From Sulfuriferula nivalis (GTDB lineage: Bacteria; Pseudomonadota; Gammaproteobacteria; Burkholderiales; Sulfuriferulaceae): 64,000 nt of DNA. Within the stretch, counting starts at the first letter, position 1. Every line of letters begins with the position of its first letter. Under the pieces are notes generated by a model that saw only the letters and a list, made by a program, of their open reading frames with translations, made no database searches and was not told where the DNA came from. The translations under genes were made by a program, and so were the position numbers. Below are positions 27,552 to 38,555 of this stretch, piece after piece. The stretch spans positions 1,364,001 to 1,428,000 of the forward strand of contig NZ_AP021881.1 of NCBI RefSeq assembly GCF_009937995.1, written 5' to 3'.

Positions 27552-30500
27552 ATGTTTGATAAAGTACTGATAGCCAATCGTGGTGCCATTGCGTGCCGCA
27601 TTATCCGCACACTGAAAAAGCTGGGGATACGCTCGGTCGCCGTATATTCGGAAGCCGATGCACACTCGCTGCATGTGGCACAAGCTGATGAAGCCGTGTG
27701 CATAGGACCCGCACCTGCTGCAGAAAGCTATCTGCGAGCAGAAAAAATACTGGAAGTCGCCAAACAGACGGGTGCACAAGCCATCCATCCTGGTTACGGC
27801 TTTCTGTCCGAAAATGCCGCATTTGCCGAATCCTGTGCCGAGTCCGGTATTGTATTCATGGGCCCGACACCAGATCAGATGCGTCGTTTCGGCCTCAAGC
27901 ATACTGCTCGTGAAATCGCCGAGCAGAATCAGGTGCCTTTGTTGCCAGGTAGCGGACTGCTGGCTGACGCTGGACATGCTCAGGCTGAAGCCGCACGCAT
28001 CGGTTATCCGGTGATGCTCAAAAGCACAGCAGGTGGCGGCGGCATCGGTATGCGCCTGATCTGGAGTGCGGATGAGCTGGTTGAGGCATTTCAATCGGTA
28101 GCACGTCTCGCCAGTGCCAACTTTAAGGATGCCGGTATTTATCTGGAAAAATATGTCGAGCAGGCGCGTCACATTGAAGTACAGATTTTTGGCGATGGTA
28201 AGGGTAATGTGGTCGCACTCGGCGAGCGTGATTGTTCAGTGCAGCGCCGTAACCAGAAGGTGATAGAAGAAACTCCTGCGCCAGGTTTAACCGACGTCCA
28301 GCGTGCGCGTTTGCTGGCGACAGCAGTGCAATTGGGCAAGGCAGTGAATTATCAGTCGGCCGGTACCGTCGAGTTTGTCTACGATGCGCAGAATGGCGAG
28401 TTTTACTTCCTCGAAGTGAATACACGTCTGCAGGTAGAGCATGGTGTTACCGAACAGGTAACGGGTATAGATCTGGTGGAATGGATGGTACGTCAGGCTG
28501 CGGATGATCTGCCAGCGCTGGGCAGTATGACCATTAATCCGCAAGGCGCGTCTATCCAGGTGCGCCTGTATGCTGAAGATCCGGGCAAGAATTTTCAGCC
28601 TTCCAGCGGCGTGCTGACGGAAGCGGTTTTCCCAGACAGCGCCCGTGTTGACACCTGGGTAGAGCGGGGCAGCACGATACCACCGTACTATGACCCTATG
28701 GTGGCAAAAATCATCGTCACTGCTGATGACCGGGAACAGGCGATAGCCAAGATGCAAGACGCGCTGGACGCGACCCATATAGCTGGTATCGAATGCAATC
28801 TGGATTACCTGCGTCAGATCATCCGAGATCATGTGTTTGTTGAAGGTAAACAGACCACGCGCTACCTGAATGCCTTACATTATCTGGCAGCGACTATCGA
28901 CGTGCTGGAGCCCGGCGTGCAGAGCAGCATCCAGGATTATCCTGGGCGCCAGGGTTACTGGGATGTGGGTGTGCCGCCTTCAGGGCCTATGGATGCACTG
29001 GCATTTCAATTGGGCAACCGTTTGTTAGGTAATGATGATAATGCCGCTGGCTTGGAATTGACTGTGGCGGGTCCTACATTGCGCTTTAACCGCGACAGCG
29101 TGATAGCGCTGACGGGTGCAGCTATGACTGCGGAACTGGATGGCGAGTCGCTGACATTCTGGCGTGCGTTACCAGTCAAGGCTGGTAGCGTATTGCGTCT
29201 GGGCAGCATACAGGGCGACGGCTGCCGCAGCTATCTGACGGTGGCGGGTGGTTTCGACGTGCCGGATTATCTGGGCAGTAAATCGACATTTACTCTGGGG
29301 CAGTTCGGTGGCCATGCTGGCCGTACATTAAGGGTAGGCGATGTGTTGCATCTGGGTTCAGCACCAGCCGCTGCGCAAGCGGAGGTCGTACTGGATACCG
29401 CATTGGTGCCTGAGTATCACAGCCACTGGGAAATCGGTGTGTTATATGGCCCGCATGGTGCACCGGATTTCTTTACCGATGCTGATATCGATATGTTTTT
29501 TTCTACCGACTGGGAAGTGCATTACAACTCCAGTCGTACCGGCGTGCGCCTGATCGGACCCAAGCCACAATGGGCACGGACCGATGGCGGCGAAGCGGGC
29601 TTGCATCCTTCCAATATTCACGACAATGCCTATGCAATTGGCGCGGTCGACTTTACTGGCGATATGCCGGTCATACTGGGGCCGGATGGTCCTAGTCTGG
29701 GTGGTTTCGTTTGCCCTGCAACCATAGTGCAAGCTGAATTGTGGAAAATGGGACAATTGCGTCCAGGCAATACTGTGCGCTTCAAGCGTATCGGGCTTGC
29801 TGAGGCTATGCAGCGTGAGCTGGCTCAGGACTCAGCTATCAAGACTTTGGCAGTGACAGTAACAGCTGATGTCACCGACTTGGCAACATCTACCCCAGTA
29901 TTACATCGTGTTGAAGAACAGGACGGCCAGGTTGCTGTGACCTATCGTCCTGCTGGCGACAAATACCTGCTGGTGGAATACGGCCCGCTGGTGCTGGATA
30001 TTAACCTGCGCTTCCGCGTGCATGCGCTAATGACCTGGCTGCAACAGAAGAATGTGCCAGGCATCATTGATCTGACCCCAGGTATTCGTTCGCTGCAGGT
30101 GCATTACAACAATCAGCTACTGCCGCTGCCACAGCTGATGGCGGCACTGTCCGAAGCAGAATCGGCTCTCGCCAACATCGAAGATCTGGTAGTGCCAGCC
30201 CGTATCGTGCATCTGCCATTGTCTTGGGATGACCCGTCCACTCGTTTGGCCATTGAAAAGTACATGCAATCGGTGCGTAAAGATGCGCCATGGTGCCCAA
30301 GCAATATCGAGTTCATTCAGCGTATGAACGGGCTGGACAGCATCGAACAGGTGAAAGAAATCGTATTCAACGCCAGCTATCTGGTAATGGGGCTGGGCGA
30401 CGTCTACCTCGGCGCGCCAGTAGCAACACCGCTGGATCCGCGGCATAGACTGGTAACGACCAAGTACAACCCAGCGCGTACATGGACGCCGGAAAACGCA

Positions 30501-31154
30501 GTGGGTATCGGTGGCGCCTACATGTGTGTGTATGGCATGGAAGGTCCTGGCGGCTACCAGTTTGTCGGCCGCACCATCCAGATGTGGAATCGTTACAAGC
30601 AGACTGCCGATTTCATTGACGGCAAGCCATGGCTGCTGCGCTTCTTTGACCAGATTCGTTTTTATCCTGTGTCGGAAGATGAACTGCTGAAACTGCGCGA
30701 AGACTTTGTCGCGGGTACGTTCAAGCTCAAGGTGGAAGAAACCACATTCAGCCTGCGTGAATACAACACATTCTTGCAGGATAACGATGCCGATATTGCA
30801 GCGTTTCGGGAGAAGCAGCAGATCGCTTTCAACGCCGAGCGTGAGCGCTGGAAGGCAAATGGACAGGCTGATTATGCCTCTGATGCCACTGTGGCCGAAG
30901 CGTCAACCGATAGCGAACTGGATTTGCCGCCTAACAGCCGTGCAGTGGCAGGTCATGTGGCCGGAAATATCTGGAAGATAGAAGTAGCCGAGGGCGATAT
31001 GGTTGAGGCGGGCGACACTTTGCTGATTATTGAATCTATGAAAATGGAAATCAACGTGGTCGCACCATCTGCTGGCAAAGTAATACGCCTGTACTGTCGT
31101 GAAGGTAGTCAGATATCGGCAGGTCAAGACTTACTGGTGATACAGGGGGAATAA
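27552..31154 (+). CDS. biotin-dependent guanidine (urea) carboxylase
   Basis: This 1200-residue single-chain enzyme has an N-terminal biotin carboxylase part (residues 1 to about 450, ATP-grasp [13 protein letters not shown]), a central carboxyltransferase part with KipA/KipI-like (AHS1/AHS2) modules, and a C-terminal biotinyl domain with the acceptor Lys1164 in [10 protein letters not shown]. It carboxylates its substrate with bicarbonate and ATP. Old annotation is urea carboxylase; enzymes in guanidine-I riboswitch operons with CgdAB have been shown to prefer guanidine. Here the riboswitch and both deiminase subunits support guanidine as substrate. Activity on urea as well is possible, as no urease is present in the window. 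Confidence 0.92.
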   Translation: MFDKVLIANRGAIACRIIRTLKKLGIRSVAVYSEADAHSLHVAQADEAVCIGPAPAAESYLRAEKILEVAKQTGAQAIHPGYGFLSENAAFAESCAESGIVFMGPTPDQMRRFGLKHTAREIAEQNQVPLLPGSGLLADAGHAQAEAARIGYPVMLKSTAGGGGIGMRLIWSADELVEAFQSVARLASANFKDAGIYLEKYVEQARHIEVQIFGDGKGNVVALGERDCSVQRRNQKVIEETPAPGLTDVQRARLLATAVQLGKAVNYQSAGTVEFVYDAQNGEFYFLEVNTRLQVEHGVTEQVTGIDLVEWMVRQAADDLPALGSMTINPQGASIQVRLYAEDPGKNFQPSSGVLTEAVFPDSARVDTWVERGSTIPPYYDPMVAKIIVTADDREQAIAKMQDALDATHIAGIECNLDYLRQIIRDHVFVEGKQTTRYLNALHYLAATIDVLEPGVQSSIQDYPGRQGYWDVGVPPSGPMDALAFQLGNRLLGNDDNAAGLELTVAGPTLRFNRDSVIALTGAAMTAELDGESLTFWRALPVKAGSVLRLGSIQGDGCRSYLTVAGGFDVPDYLGSKSTFTLGQFGGHAGRTLRVGDVLHLGSAPAAAQAEVVLDTALVPEYHSHWEIGVLYGPHGAPDFFTDADIDMFFSTDWEVHYNSSRTGVRLIGPKPQWARTDGGEAGLHPSNIHDNAYAIGAVDFTGDMPVILGPDGPSLGGFVCPATIVQAELWKMGQLRPGNTVRFKRIGLAEAMQRELAQDSAIKTLAVTVTADVTDLATSTPVLHRVEEQDGQVAVTYRPAGDKYLLVEYGPLVLDINLRFRVHALMTWLQQKNVPGIIDLTPGIRSLQVHYNNQLLPLPQLMAALSEAESALANIEDLVVPARIVHLPLSWDDPSTRLAIEKYMQSVRKDAPWCPSNIEFIQRMNGLDSIEQVKEIVFNASYLVMGLGDVYLGAPVATPLDPRHRLVTTKYNPARTWTPENAVGIGGAYMCVYGMEGPGGYQFVGRTIQMWNRYKQTADFIDGKPWLLRFFDQIRFYPVSEDELLKLREDFVAGTFKLKVEETTFSLREYNTFLQDNDADIAAFREKQQIAFNAERERWKANGQADYASDATVAEASTDSELDLPPNSRAVAGHVAGNIWKIEVAEGDMVEAGDTLLIIESMKMEINVVAPSAGKVIRLYCREGSQISAGQDLLVIQGE

Positions 31155-31155
31155 T

Positions 31156-32961
31156 ATGGAAAATTTGAGTCTGGATATTGCCAATTTACGAGCGCTGTAC
31201 AACAGCGGCGCGTTGACACCGCGTGGTCTGATCGACGTGGTGCTGGCACGTACTGCCGGGAATAATGAAGACCATGCCTGGATCTATCAATTATCCGCTG
31301 AGCAACTCTATGCGTATGCGGATGCGCTGGCAGACAAGGATCCAACACAGTTGCCGCTATATGGTATTCCGTTTGCGATTAAGGACAATATTGATCTGGC
31401 TGGCGTGCCGACAACGGCAGCGTGCCCGGAATTTGCCTATACGCCTGAGCAAAGTGCTGCAGTCGTAAAACGACTGATCGATGCAGGCGCCATTCCTATA
31501 GGCAAGACCAATCTTGACCAGTTTGCAACTGGACTCAATGGCACACGTTCACCTTATGGTGCTTGTCGCAATTCTTTTAATCCGGAATATATCTCTGGTG
31601 GTTCCAGTGCTGGTTCAGCAGTATCCGTCGCCAAAGGCTGGGTCAGTTTCAGTCTGGGCACAGATACCGCCGGCTCAGGACGAGTGCCTGCAGCATTTAA
31701 TAATCTGGTCGGGCATAAACCTACCTGTGGCTGGCTATCGACGACTGGGATGTTGCCAGCTTGCCGTTCACTGGATGTGGTATCGGTATTCGCGCTGACT
31801 GCAGAAGATGCGGAAAGAGTAGTAGCGGCTGCAGCCAGTGCCGATGAAACCGATATTTATTCACGTAAAGTTGAAGCGCATGGATTCGATTTTGGTAGAG
31901 CAGCAGTATTCAATTTCGGCGTGCCGCGGGCAGATCAGTTAAAGTTTTTTGGCAACGTTGAAGCTGAGCGACTGTTTGGTGAAGCGGTAGTACGGTTACA
32001 GTCGCTGGGTGGACAGGTGGTAGAGATTGATTTGGACCCTTTTCTGGAAGCGGCACGATTGCTATACGATGGCCCATGGGTAGCAGAGCGCTATGTAGCA
32101 CTCAAGGATTTCTTTGATGCACATGCCGATAAAGTGTTTCCACCAGTGCGGGAAATCATCGGCGGCGCCGCACGCTATTCCGCAGCGGATGCTTTTGCCG
32201 GCCAATACCGTTTGCGTGAACTGAAGCAGCAGGCTAATAAGGTCTGGGATGTAGTGGACTGTCTGATAACACCGACGGCAGGGACAATATATACCATAGC
32301 CGAGATGCAGGCCGACCCGATCAAGTTAAACTCAAATCTTGGTTATTACACTAACTTCATGAATCTGTTTGATTATGCGGCGGTGTCAGTGCCTGCTGGA
32401 TTCCAGCAGGATGGGCTGCCATTTGGTGTAACGCTGGTCGCGCCCGCACATCAGGATGCGCCATTGCTGCATCTGGCAGCGCGTTGCCAGCAGGCAGTAG
32501 CAACGCCGTTAGGGGCGACTGGCATCGCTCAGCCAGTACCTGCAGAATTACCAGCGTTATTGCCATCGGGACAGATACGCGTTGCCGTATGTGGTGCACA
32601 TTTATCCGGCTTACCGTTGAATTGGCAGCTCACTCAGCGTGGCGCACGATTGGTGCAGACTACGACCAGTTCACCAGACTACAAATTCTATGCGCTACCT
32701 GGCGGACCTCCATATCGTCCTGGCATGGTACGCGTCAAACCGGGCGAGCAGGGTGGTGCAATTGTAGTTGAGGTGTGGGAAATGCCGGCGCGCGAATTCG
32801 GTTCATTTGTCGCTGGGATACCTGCGCCATTAGGCATAGGTACGATTACACTGGCGAGTGGCGAGTCAGTATTAAGCTTTATCTGCGAAAGTTATGCGGT
32901 AGTGGATGCGGTGGATATTACCCACCTAGGCAGCTGGCGTGAGTATCTGAATACAAAATAA
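31156..32961 (+). CDS. atzF: allophanate hydrolase
   Basis: The 601-residue amidase-signature enzyme hydrolyses allophanate to ammonia and CO2. The Ser-cisSer-Lys triad is visible: Lys in FAIKDNIDLAG, Ser in SGGSSAGSAVSV and the nucleophile region DTAGSGRVPA. The C-terminal domain (about 470-601) matches the AtzF extension that removes the carboxyl group. The gene starts 1 bp after the carboxylase stop. It completes the path guanidine - carboxyguanidine - allophanate - ammonia. Confidence 0.94.
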   Translation: MENLSLDIANLRALYNSGALTPRGLIDVVLARTAGNNEDHAWIYQLSAEQLYAYADALADKDPTQLPLYGIPFAIKDNIDLAGVPTTAACPEFAYTPEQSAAVVKRLIDAGAIPIGKTNLDQFATGLNGTRSPYGACRNSFNPEYISGGSSAGSAVSVAKGWVSFSLGTDTAGSGRVPAAFNNLVGHKPTCGWLSTTGMLPACRSLDVVSVFALTAEDAERVVAAAASADETDIYSRKVEAHGFDFGRAAVFNFGVPRADQLKFFGNVEAERLFGEAVVRLQSLGGQVVEIDLDPFLEAARLLYDGPWVAERYVALKDFFDAHADKVFPPVREIIGGAARYSAADAFAGQYRLRELKQQANKVWDVVDCLITPTAGTIYTIAEMQADPIKLNSNLGYYTNFMNLFDYAAVSVPAGFQQDGLPFGVTLVAPAHQDAPLLHLAARCQQAVATPLGATGIAQPVPAELPALLPSGQIRVAVCGAHLSGLPLNWQLTQRGARLVQTTTSSPDYKFYALPGGPPYRPGMVRVKPGEQGGAIVVEVWEMPAREFGSFVAGIPAPLGIGTITLASGESVLSFICESYAVVDAVDITHLGSWREYLNTK

Positions 32962-33017
32962 ATGTTGCCGTGCTGCATATGCGGTTCTTACTTTAAGTTG
33001 TGAAAGGGAGCGAAATA

Positions 33018-34382
33018 ATGACTGTACTTACTCAGCCGGCAAATATTGGCTATGACGTAGAAGCATTGGCCGCTGCTGGTGTGGAATTCATGCTGGCTAG
33101 CTATGTGGATATCCATGGTGTATCCAAATCTAAAATGGTACCGATCGCGCATTACAAGCGCATGATGTCCGGTTCTGAGTTATGCACGGGTGCAGCGCTG
33201 GAAGGTGTGCCGCAGGATGTCAGTGATGAGGAAGTTGCCTCACATCCAGATCCTGCTTCGTGCAAAATTCTGCCGTGGGATAAGGATATTGCCTGGTTTG
33301 CCAGTGACTTATGGACGAAAGGTAAACCTTTCTCAGCGTGTAGCCGCACCATATTGAAGAATGTAGTGGCTAAGGCTGATGCCATGGGCTATCGCATGAA
33401 TCTGGGTATGGAAGCTGAATTCTTTGTGCTGAAAGACGACGCTGATGGTGGCTACTCGCCATTGTCGACACGCAACCATCTGGAAAAACCAGCCTACGAT
33501 GTTTCGCGCTTGCTGGATAACATGGACTGGATGCGCGAACTGGTTAAATCCATGAACCAGTTCGGCTGGGACGTGTATTCGCTGGACCATGAAGATGGTA
33601 TTGGTCAATTTGAAATTGATTTCAAATATTTCGATGCACTAACCATGGCGGATAATTTTGTGTTCTTCCGCCTGATGGCGAATGAAATTGCGCGCCGTCA
33701 CGGTGGTTTCGCCAGTTTCATGCCCAAGCCTTATGGCGACCGAGCTGGCAGTGGTGCACATTTCAATATGTCGCTTGCGGATAAAGTAACTGGCAAGAAT
33801 CTGTTTGAAGCTGAAGACGATCCACGTGGCTGCAATTTATCCAAACTGGGTTATCAGTTTATGGCGGGTGTGCTGAAGCATTTGCCGGCAATATGCGCAG
33901 TGGTTGCGCCGACGGTGAATAGCTACAAACGTCTGGTGTTGCGCGGCAGCATGTCTGGATTTACCTGGGCGCCGGTGTTTGCCTGCTATGGTGATAACAA
34001 CCGTACCAACACACTGCGCATCCCCAAAGGCGGTGGCCGTATCGAACTGCGCGCGGCAGACAGTGCCTGCAATCCATATCTGGGTGCAGCCATGGTGCTG
34101 GCGGCTGGGCTGGAAGGTATAGAGCAGCAGCTGGATCCGGGTGAACCGCATACCGAAAACATGTATCTGAAAACCCCGCAAGAACTGGATGCTATGGGCG
34201 TGAAGATGTTGCCGCAGTCGTTGAAAGAGGCGATAGACATGTTCCAGCAGGACGAACTGTCCAAAGCGGTATTCGGGGAAAGCATGTTTACTACCTGGAT
34301 AGATTACAAGAGCGAAGAATGGATACGCTATAACAACCACGTCAGTGATTGGGAAAAAGCGCGTTATTTGAAACTGTTCTGA
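33018..34382 (+). CDS. glnT: glutamine synthetase, type III (GlnT family)
   Basis: This 454-residue glutamine synthetase-like enzyme carries the catalytic-domain motifs NLGMEAEFFVLKDD, the GSGAHFNMS loop and the NRTNTLRIPKGGGRIELR segment. GlnT-type enzymes occur in urea/guanidine gene clusters and presumably capture released ammonia; some relatives instead ligate amines to glutamate, which cannot be excluded. Start chosen at ATG 33018, which has GGGAGCG about 7 bases upstream, over the GTG at 33000. The gene is 56 bp after atzF, within the operon. Confidence 0.88.
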   Translation: MTVLTQPANIGYDVEALAAAGVEFMLASYVDIHGVSKSKMVPIAHYKRMMSGSELCTGAALEGVPQDVSDEEVASHPDPASCKILPWDKDIAWFASDLWTKGKPFSACSRTILKNVVAKADAMGYRMNLGMEAEFFVLKDDADGGYSPLSTRNHLEKPAYDVSRLLDNMDWMRELVKSMNQFGWDVYSLDHEDGIGQFEIDFKYFDALTMADNFVFFRLMANEIARRHGGFASFMPKPYGDRAGSGAHFNMSLADKVTGKNLFEAEDDPRGCNLSKLGYQFMAGVLKHLPAICAVVAPTVNSYKRLVLRGSMSGFTWAPVFACYGDNNRTNTLRIPKGGGRIELRAADSACNPYLGAAMVLAAGLEGIEQQLDPGEPHTENMYLKTPQELDAMGVKMLPQSLKEAIDMFQQDELSKAVFGESMFTTWIDYKSEEWIRYNNHVSDWEKARYLKLF

Positions 34383-34384
34383 TT

Positions 34385-35389
34385 ATGGACGTCCAGCAAT
34401 TCCATATTGGCGATGTCGTCCTGCAAAGTGGCGAGACCCTGCATGACGCCTGGCTCAGCTACGCCACTTGGGGCAAGTTGAATGAGCAGGGTGATAATTG
34501 CATCCTGTTCCCCACCTATTACACCGGGACGCATCTATCCAATGCTCGCATCATCGGCGAACAGCGTGCGCTGGATCCGGAAAAATGGTTTATCGTCGTG
34601 CCTAATCTTATAGGTAACGGTTTGTCCATTTCCCCCAGCAACACGCTGGAACGTTATCAGGGTGGTGGGTTTCCCAAGGTGACGGTTTACGATAACGTGG
34701 CCTGTCAGAAACTGTTGCTGGACAAGCTCGGGGTCAGCACGCTGAAGCTGGTGCTAGGTTGGTCTATGGGTGCGGTGCAAGCCTGGCATTGGGCGGTGTT
34801 GTACCCGCACATGGTGCAGAATCTGTTGCCAGTCTGCGGTGCCACCCGGTGCTGGCCATACAATCAGCTGTTTCTGAAAGGGGTGAGGGCTGCACTGGAA
34901 ATGGATCCCACCTTTGCCGGTGGTTATTATGTAGAACCGCCAGCCAAAGGTCTCAGGGCGTTTGGTCGGGTGTATATGCCTTGGGCCTACTCCGCCGAGT
35001 TCTTTCGCGAGCAGCGCTACAAGGAGATCGGTTTTGCAACACAAGATGACCTGCTGGAAGACTGGGAGCTGGATCACCTGAGCTGGGATGCCAATAATCT
35101 GCTAGCCAAGCTGTGGGCTTGGGAGCATGCAGATGTCAGCGCACATGAGAAATTTGGCGGTGATCTGGCGTTGGCATTGTCGCAAGTAACAGCGAAGACC
35201 ATCGTCATGCCATGTGACCACGATCAATATTTCACCCTGGCAGAAAACACTATCGAGGCCGGATTTACCCGCGATGCGGAGCTGCGTCCGATTTATTCTT
35301 CCGCCGGTCATTGTGCTGGCTCGCCTGGCCGGTTTGTTGAAGAAAGTGCCTATATTGAAGCTGCGATCAAGGAGTTGTTGAGTCGGTAG
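34385..35389 (+). CDS. alpha/beta-hydrolase of the MetX (homoserine acetyltransferase-like) family
   Basis: The 334-residue protein has the nucleophile elbow GWSMGAVQAWHW, an acid region MPCDHDQYF and the catalytic-His region SSAGHCAGSPG, all in the order used by MetX-like acyltransferases and hydrolases. It starts 2 bp after glnT, so it is in the guanidine operon. Its role there is unknown: it could hydrolyse an acylated guanidino compound, or be an acyltransferase. Methionine synthesis is unlikely from context. A 16-codon relic of a homologous C-terminus lies at 42076-42123. Confidence 0.75.
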   Translation: MDVQQFHIGDVVLQSGETLHDAWLSYATWGKLNEQGDNCILFPTYYTGTHLSNARIIGEQRALDPEKWFIVVPNLIGNGLSISPSNTLERYQGGGFPKVTVYDNVACQKLLLDKLGVSTLKLVLGWSMGAVQAWHWAVLYPHMVQNLLPVCGATRCWPYNQLFLKGVRAALEMDPTFAGGYYVEPPAKGLRAFGRVYMPWAYSAEFFREQRYKEIGFATQDDLLEDWELDHLSWDANNLLAKLWAWEHADVSAHEKFGGDLALALSQVTAKTIVMPCDHDQYFTLAENTIEAGFTRDAELRPIYSSAGHCAGSPGRFVEESAYIEAAIKELLSR

Positions 35390-35499
35390 TAACTGCATGA
35401 ATTATGTGAGAGTTTTGCACGATTTAGCGTGTGATGGGAATCAGCGAAAAAGCGCAGTAATCGTGCAAAATTCTCTAAGGGATTTGGAGACAGAGGCAT

Positions 35500-35630
35500 C
35501 AGCAATGCTACAAAGCTAGACCTGCCACCGTTTTTGCAGGTGGCTAGGCTAAAAAGCTAGACCTGTACCCGTGGTTTTACAGGGGCGCGCCGCCGATAGG
35601 CGGAGCGTCCCTTGCAACGCCGGGTTAGGT
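35500..35630 (+). repeat. REP-like sequence followed by a truncated attC right half
   Basis: AAAGCTAGACCTG occurs twice (near 35510 and 35552) around a GCCACC/GGTGGC hairpin. A related copy, AATGCTACAAAGCCAGACC, lies at 42042-42060. The stretch ends with a GC-rich hairpin and the right core GTTAGGT at 35624-35630, which matches ACCTAAC at 38816-38822 across the next cassette. The left arm of this attC is not recognisable. The remainder of 35390-35624 shows nothing else. Confidence 0.5.
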
Positions 35631-36097
35631 CTGCGATGTCCACGGACGACGTGCTTCCTCAACTTTTTCCTCGACGCACTTAAAGATGTATTCGAAGTCA
35701 TCGTGCCCAATCACTTTAGTTGAGTAGACGGACGCTGCGAACATATAGCTATATCGATTCACAATGGTTTTCGCCCGCTCAAGTAATGTACGTATATCAT
35801 CGAAAGTCAGCCCATATCTTTCGCCGATGTCGCCTGGGGAAAGAAGTGCTTTGGCATTCCGGTGAGCAATCCGACTGCTGCGGTAGACCGTCAACTTCTT
35901 AACAATCTGATCAGTACTCGAACATGCTGCGATATCATCTGCCAGCGTCGCAGTATCTGGTTTTTGTGAGTCTTGCGCTAGGCTTGCGACGTATGGGTTT
36001 CCCTTTAGTCGTTCGCGAAACGACTCATCATCGAACAAATACAGATTCTCTTGAATCGTCGTTAGCCAACTGCGCAAGTGCAAAGCCCTTGTGTCTT

Positions 36098-36105
36098 GGT
36101 CGTAC
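36098..36105. repeat. 8-bp target-site duplication, left copy (GGTCGTAC)
   Basis: GGTCGTAC at 36098-36105 is repeated at 38594-38601, directly flanking the inverted ends GTAAGCGTCCAGCC... and ...GGCTGGACGCTTAC. Eight bases is the duplication length of IS66-family elements. Confidence 0.95.
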
Positions 36106-36184
36106 GTAAGCGTCCAGCCCATCCACCTGTCATTGCCCGCCAAACTCATGCAATCTAGCTGCTTTTTTATGAAAGGCACGCTAG

Positions 36185-36490
36185 ATGGCTACTCGACACA
36201 CGCCTGATTTTTGGCAAACGCACCTTACCGCTTGGCAACAAACCAAACTGACCGTCACAGCTTATTGCACCCAGCACGGCTTATGTGCCAAGACCTTTTA
36301 TCGCTGGCGCAGCCAGCTGACAACAGCGCCCAATCTCACGCGCCAGCCACCGCTAACCCTCATCCCCGTCAGTGTTCAACCTGCGCCTGTCACGGGCACG
36401 CTCCAGCTCCACAGCCCCACTGGCTGGCGGGTAGAGCTTCCCATTGCTAGCACGCCCTGGCTAATTGACTTGTTGCGGCAACTGCCATGA
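36185..36490 (+). CDS. tnpA: IS66 accessory protein TnpA
   Basis: The 101-residue protein has an N-terminal helix-turn-helix region (WQQTKLTVTAYCTQHGLCAKTFYRWR) typical of the IS66 first ORF, a small DNA-binding accessory protein needed for transposition. It overlaps tnpB by 4 bp. Confidence 0.88.
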   Translation: MATRHTPDFWQTHLTAWQQTKLTVTAYCTQHGLCAKTFYRWRSQLTTAPNLTRQPPLTLIPVSVQPAPVTGTLQLHSPTGWRVELPIASTPWLIDLLRQLP

Positions 36491-36846
36491 TATCTGCCCA
36501 TCCCATCAGCCCCATCGCCACCCAGGTCTGGCTAGTCATCGAACCCGTGGACATGCGCATCGGCATAGATGGCCTTTCCCAGCGCATCCAGCACCGCCTG
36601 GGTCGCAGTCCCTGCGACGGCGCCGCCTACGCCTTCCGTAATCGTCGCCAAACGCGGGTCAAGCTCCTGGTCTGGGATGGCACAGGGGTCTGGTTGTGCC
36701 AACGCCGACTGCATCGTGGTCACTTCACCTGGCCAGACATCGCTGCCATCACCCATCCTTTAACCCCCACACAGTGGGACTGGCTGATCACAGGTATCGA
36801 CTGGCAAAGACTCAGTGCCCCAGCCCCTGCCCACTGGCAGGTGTAG
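36487..36846 (+). CDS. tnpB: IS66 accessory protein TnpB
   Basis: The 119-residue protein carries the IS66 Orf2 signature: VWLVIEPVDMRIGIDGLS near the start and KLLVWDGTGVWLCQRRLHRG in the middle. It has an accessory function in IS66 transposition and is coupled to tnpA by a 4-bp overlap. Confidence 0.92.
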   Translation: MISAHPISPIATQVWLVIEPVDMRIGIDGLSQRIQHRLGRSPCDGAAYAFRNRRQTRVKLLVWDGTGVWLCQRRLHRGHFTWPDIAAITHPLTPTQWDWLITGIDWQRLSAPAPAHWQV

Positions 36847-36926
36847 CCACTCATGATTCAGTAAAAACATGCCTGAAACCCGCATTATTGCTGGTTTCAG
36901 GCGGGGTGAAATGGTATAATTCAAGC

Positions 36927-38555
36927 ATGGATTCAGCCCAACAACTTGCCCAATTTATCCCCGATCCCGCCTTGGCGGCGTATGTGGATAAGCTGTTGGC
37001 GCAGGTTAAACAGGATGCTGAACTCATTCAACAAAACACAGTATTACTCCAGCAAAACACCGCACAAATCCTCACGCTGACTAAGCAAATCCAGCACGCC
37101 GAACTCAAGAACCAGGCTTTGGTACTGGAACTTGCCTATTACCGCCGCATCCGCTTCGCCAACAAGAGCGAGCAGCTCTCGCCTGAGCAGCGTGCGTTGT
37201 TTGATGAGTGCTGGGCAGCCGACATCACGGCCATTGAAGCCCAAATCGGGCAGCCAGATACACCTAATACCGAAGATGCGACAACCGCTATCCCCAAGCC
37301 TGCGCGTCCACGCGCAGGTCGTCAGCCACTGCCTGACCATCTGCCCCGCATCATTCATCGCCATGAGCCTGCATCTTGCCAGTGCGGTGCGTGTGGTGGT
37401 GCGTTAATCAAAATCGGTGAAGACATCAGCGAACAACTGGATGTCGAACCTGCCCAGTTCACCGTGCATCAACACATCCGTCCACAGTATGCTTGTCGCC
37501 ACTGCGAAACCGTTGCTGCCGCCCCCATTCCAGCTGCCGTCATCGACGGCGGCGTGGCGACATCAGGTTTGCTGGCGTGGGTGATGATCAGTAAATTCGT
37601 TGATCATTTACCGCTCTACCGTATAGAACACATTGCCCAGCGCAGCCAGGTGACCCTGGCGCGTTCCACCTTGGCGGAGTGGGTCGGACGTGTGGGGGTA
37701 GCGTTGCAACCGTTGGTCGACAGGCTCACTGAATTACTGCTGGCACGCAGTGTATTGCATGCGGATGAAACGCCAGTGCCACAATTAGACCCCGGGGCGG
37801 GCAAAACCAAGAAAGCTTATCTGTGGGCTTACCGCACGGGTGATTTGGCATCCCCTTCATCCGCACCGCCTATCGTGGTGTTTGACTATCAGCCAGGGCG
37901 ACAGGGATTGCATGCGCGGCACTTTCTGGCAGGTTGGCAAGGACACTTGATGGTTGACGATTACGCTGGTTATAAAGCGTTATTTACCCAAGGCATCACT
38001 GAGCTGGCATGCTTCGCACATGCACGTCGGAAGTTCTTTGATTTGCATGCGGCCAACCAAAGTCCAATTGCAGCGGCTGCGCTGCAGCGTATCGCGGCAC
38101 TCTATGCCATTGAGCAGGCTGCGGACAAGCTGGATGCGGCAGGTCGTTTGCAGTTGCGCCAGACTCAGGCAAAACCGTTATTGGGCGAACTGCATGACTG
38201 GTTAATCCAGACTCGCGTCAAAGTGGCCGATGGCAGCGGCACAGCCCGCGCGTTGGATTACAGCATCAAGCGTTGGCCAGCACTGATACGCTATGCGGAC
38301 AGCGGCATCTTGCCTATTGATAACAACCCAGTCGAAAATGCGATACGACCCATTGCCATCGGCAAAAAGAATTGGCTGTTCGCAGGCTCAGAACGTGCAG
38401 GCAAACGCGCTGCAGCGATTCAGAGTTTGTTGGCTACCGCCAAGCTCAATGGCTTGGAACCCTATGCATGGCTCAAAGATACGTTGGAAAAATTACCGGT
38501 CTGGCCTAATAGCCAGATTGATGAATTGCTGCCGTTTAAAAATGAACTACCATAA
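36927..38555 (+). CDS. tnpC: IS66 transposase TnpC
   Basis: The 542-residue DDE transposase starts with a Gln-rich coiled-coil region (residues about 25-70), then a zinc-ribbon-like CQCGACGG and CRHC segment, then the catalytic core: Asp in LHADETPVPQ, Asp in VDDYAGYKALF and Glu in DNNPVENAIRP, with the usual IS66 C-terminal helix. I place the start at ATG 36927, not further upstream, since this gives the family N-terminus. Confidence 0.94.
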   Translation: MDSAQQLAQFIPDPALAAYVDKLLAQVKQDAELIQQNTVLLQQNTAQILTLTKQIQHAELKNQALVLELAYYRRIRFANKSEQLSPEQRALFDECWAADITAIEAQIGQPDTPNTEDATTAIPKPARPRAGRQPLPDHLPRIIHRHEPASCQCGACGGALIKIGEDISEQLDVEPAQFTVHQHIRPQYACRHCETVAAAPIPAAVIDGGVATSGLLAWVMISKFVDHLPLYRIEHIAQRSQVTLARSTLAEWVGRVGVALQPLVDRLTELLLARSVLHADETPVPQLDPGAGKTKKAYLWAYRTGDLASPSSAPPIVVFDYQPGRQGLHARHFLAGWQGHLMVDDYAGYKALFTQGITELACFAHARRKFFDLHAANQSPIAAAALQRIAALYAIEQAADKLDAAGRLQLRQTQAKPLLGELHDWLIQTRVKVADGSGTARALDYSIKRWPALIRYADSGILPIDNNPVENAIRPIAIGKKNWLFAGSERAGKRAAAIQSLLATAKLNGLEPYAWLKDTLEKLPVWPNSQIDELLPFKNELP

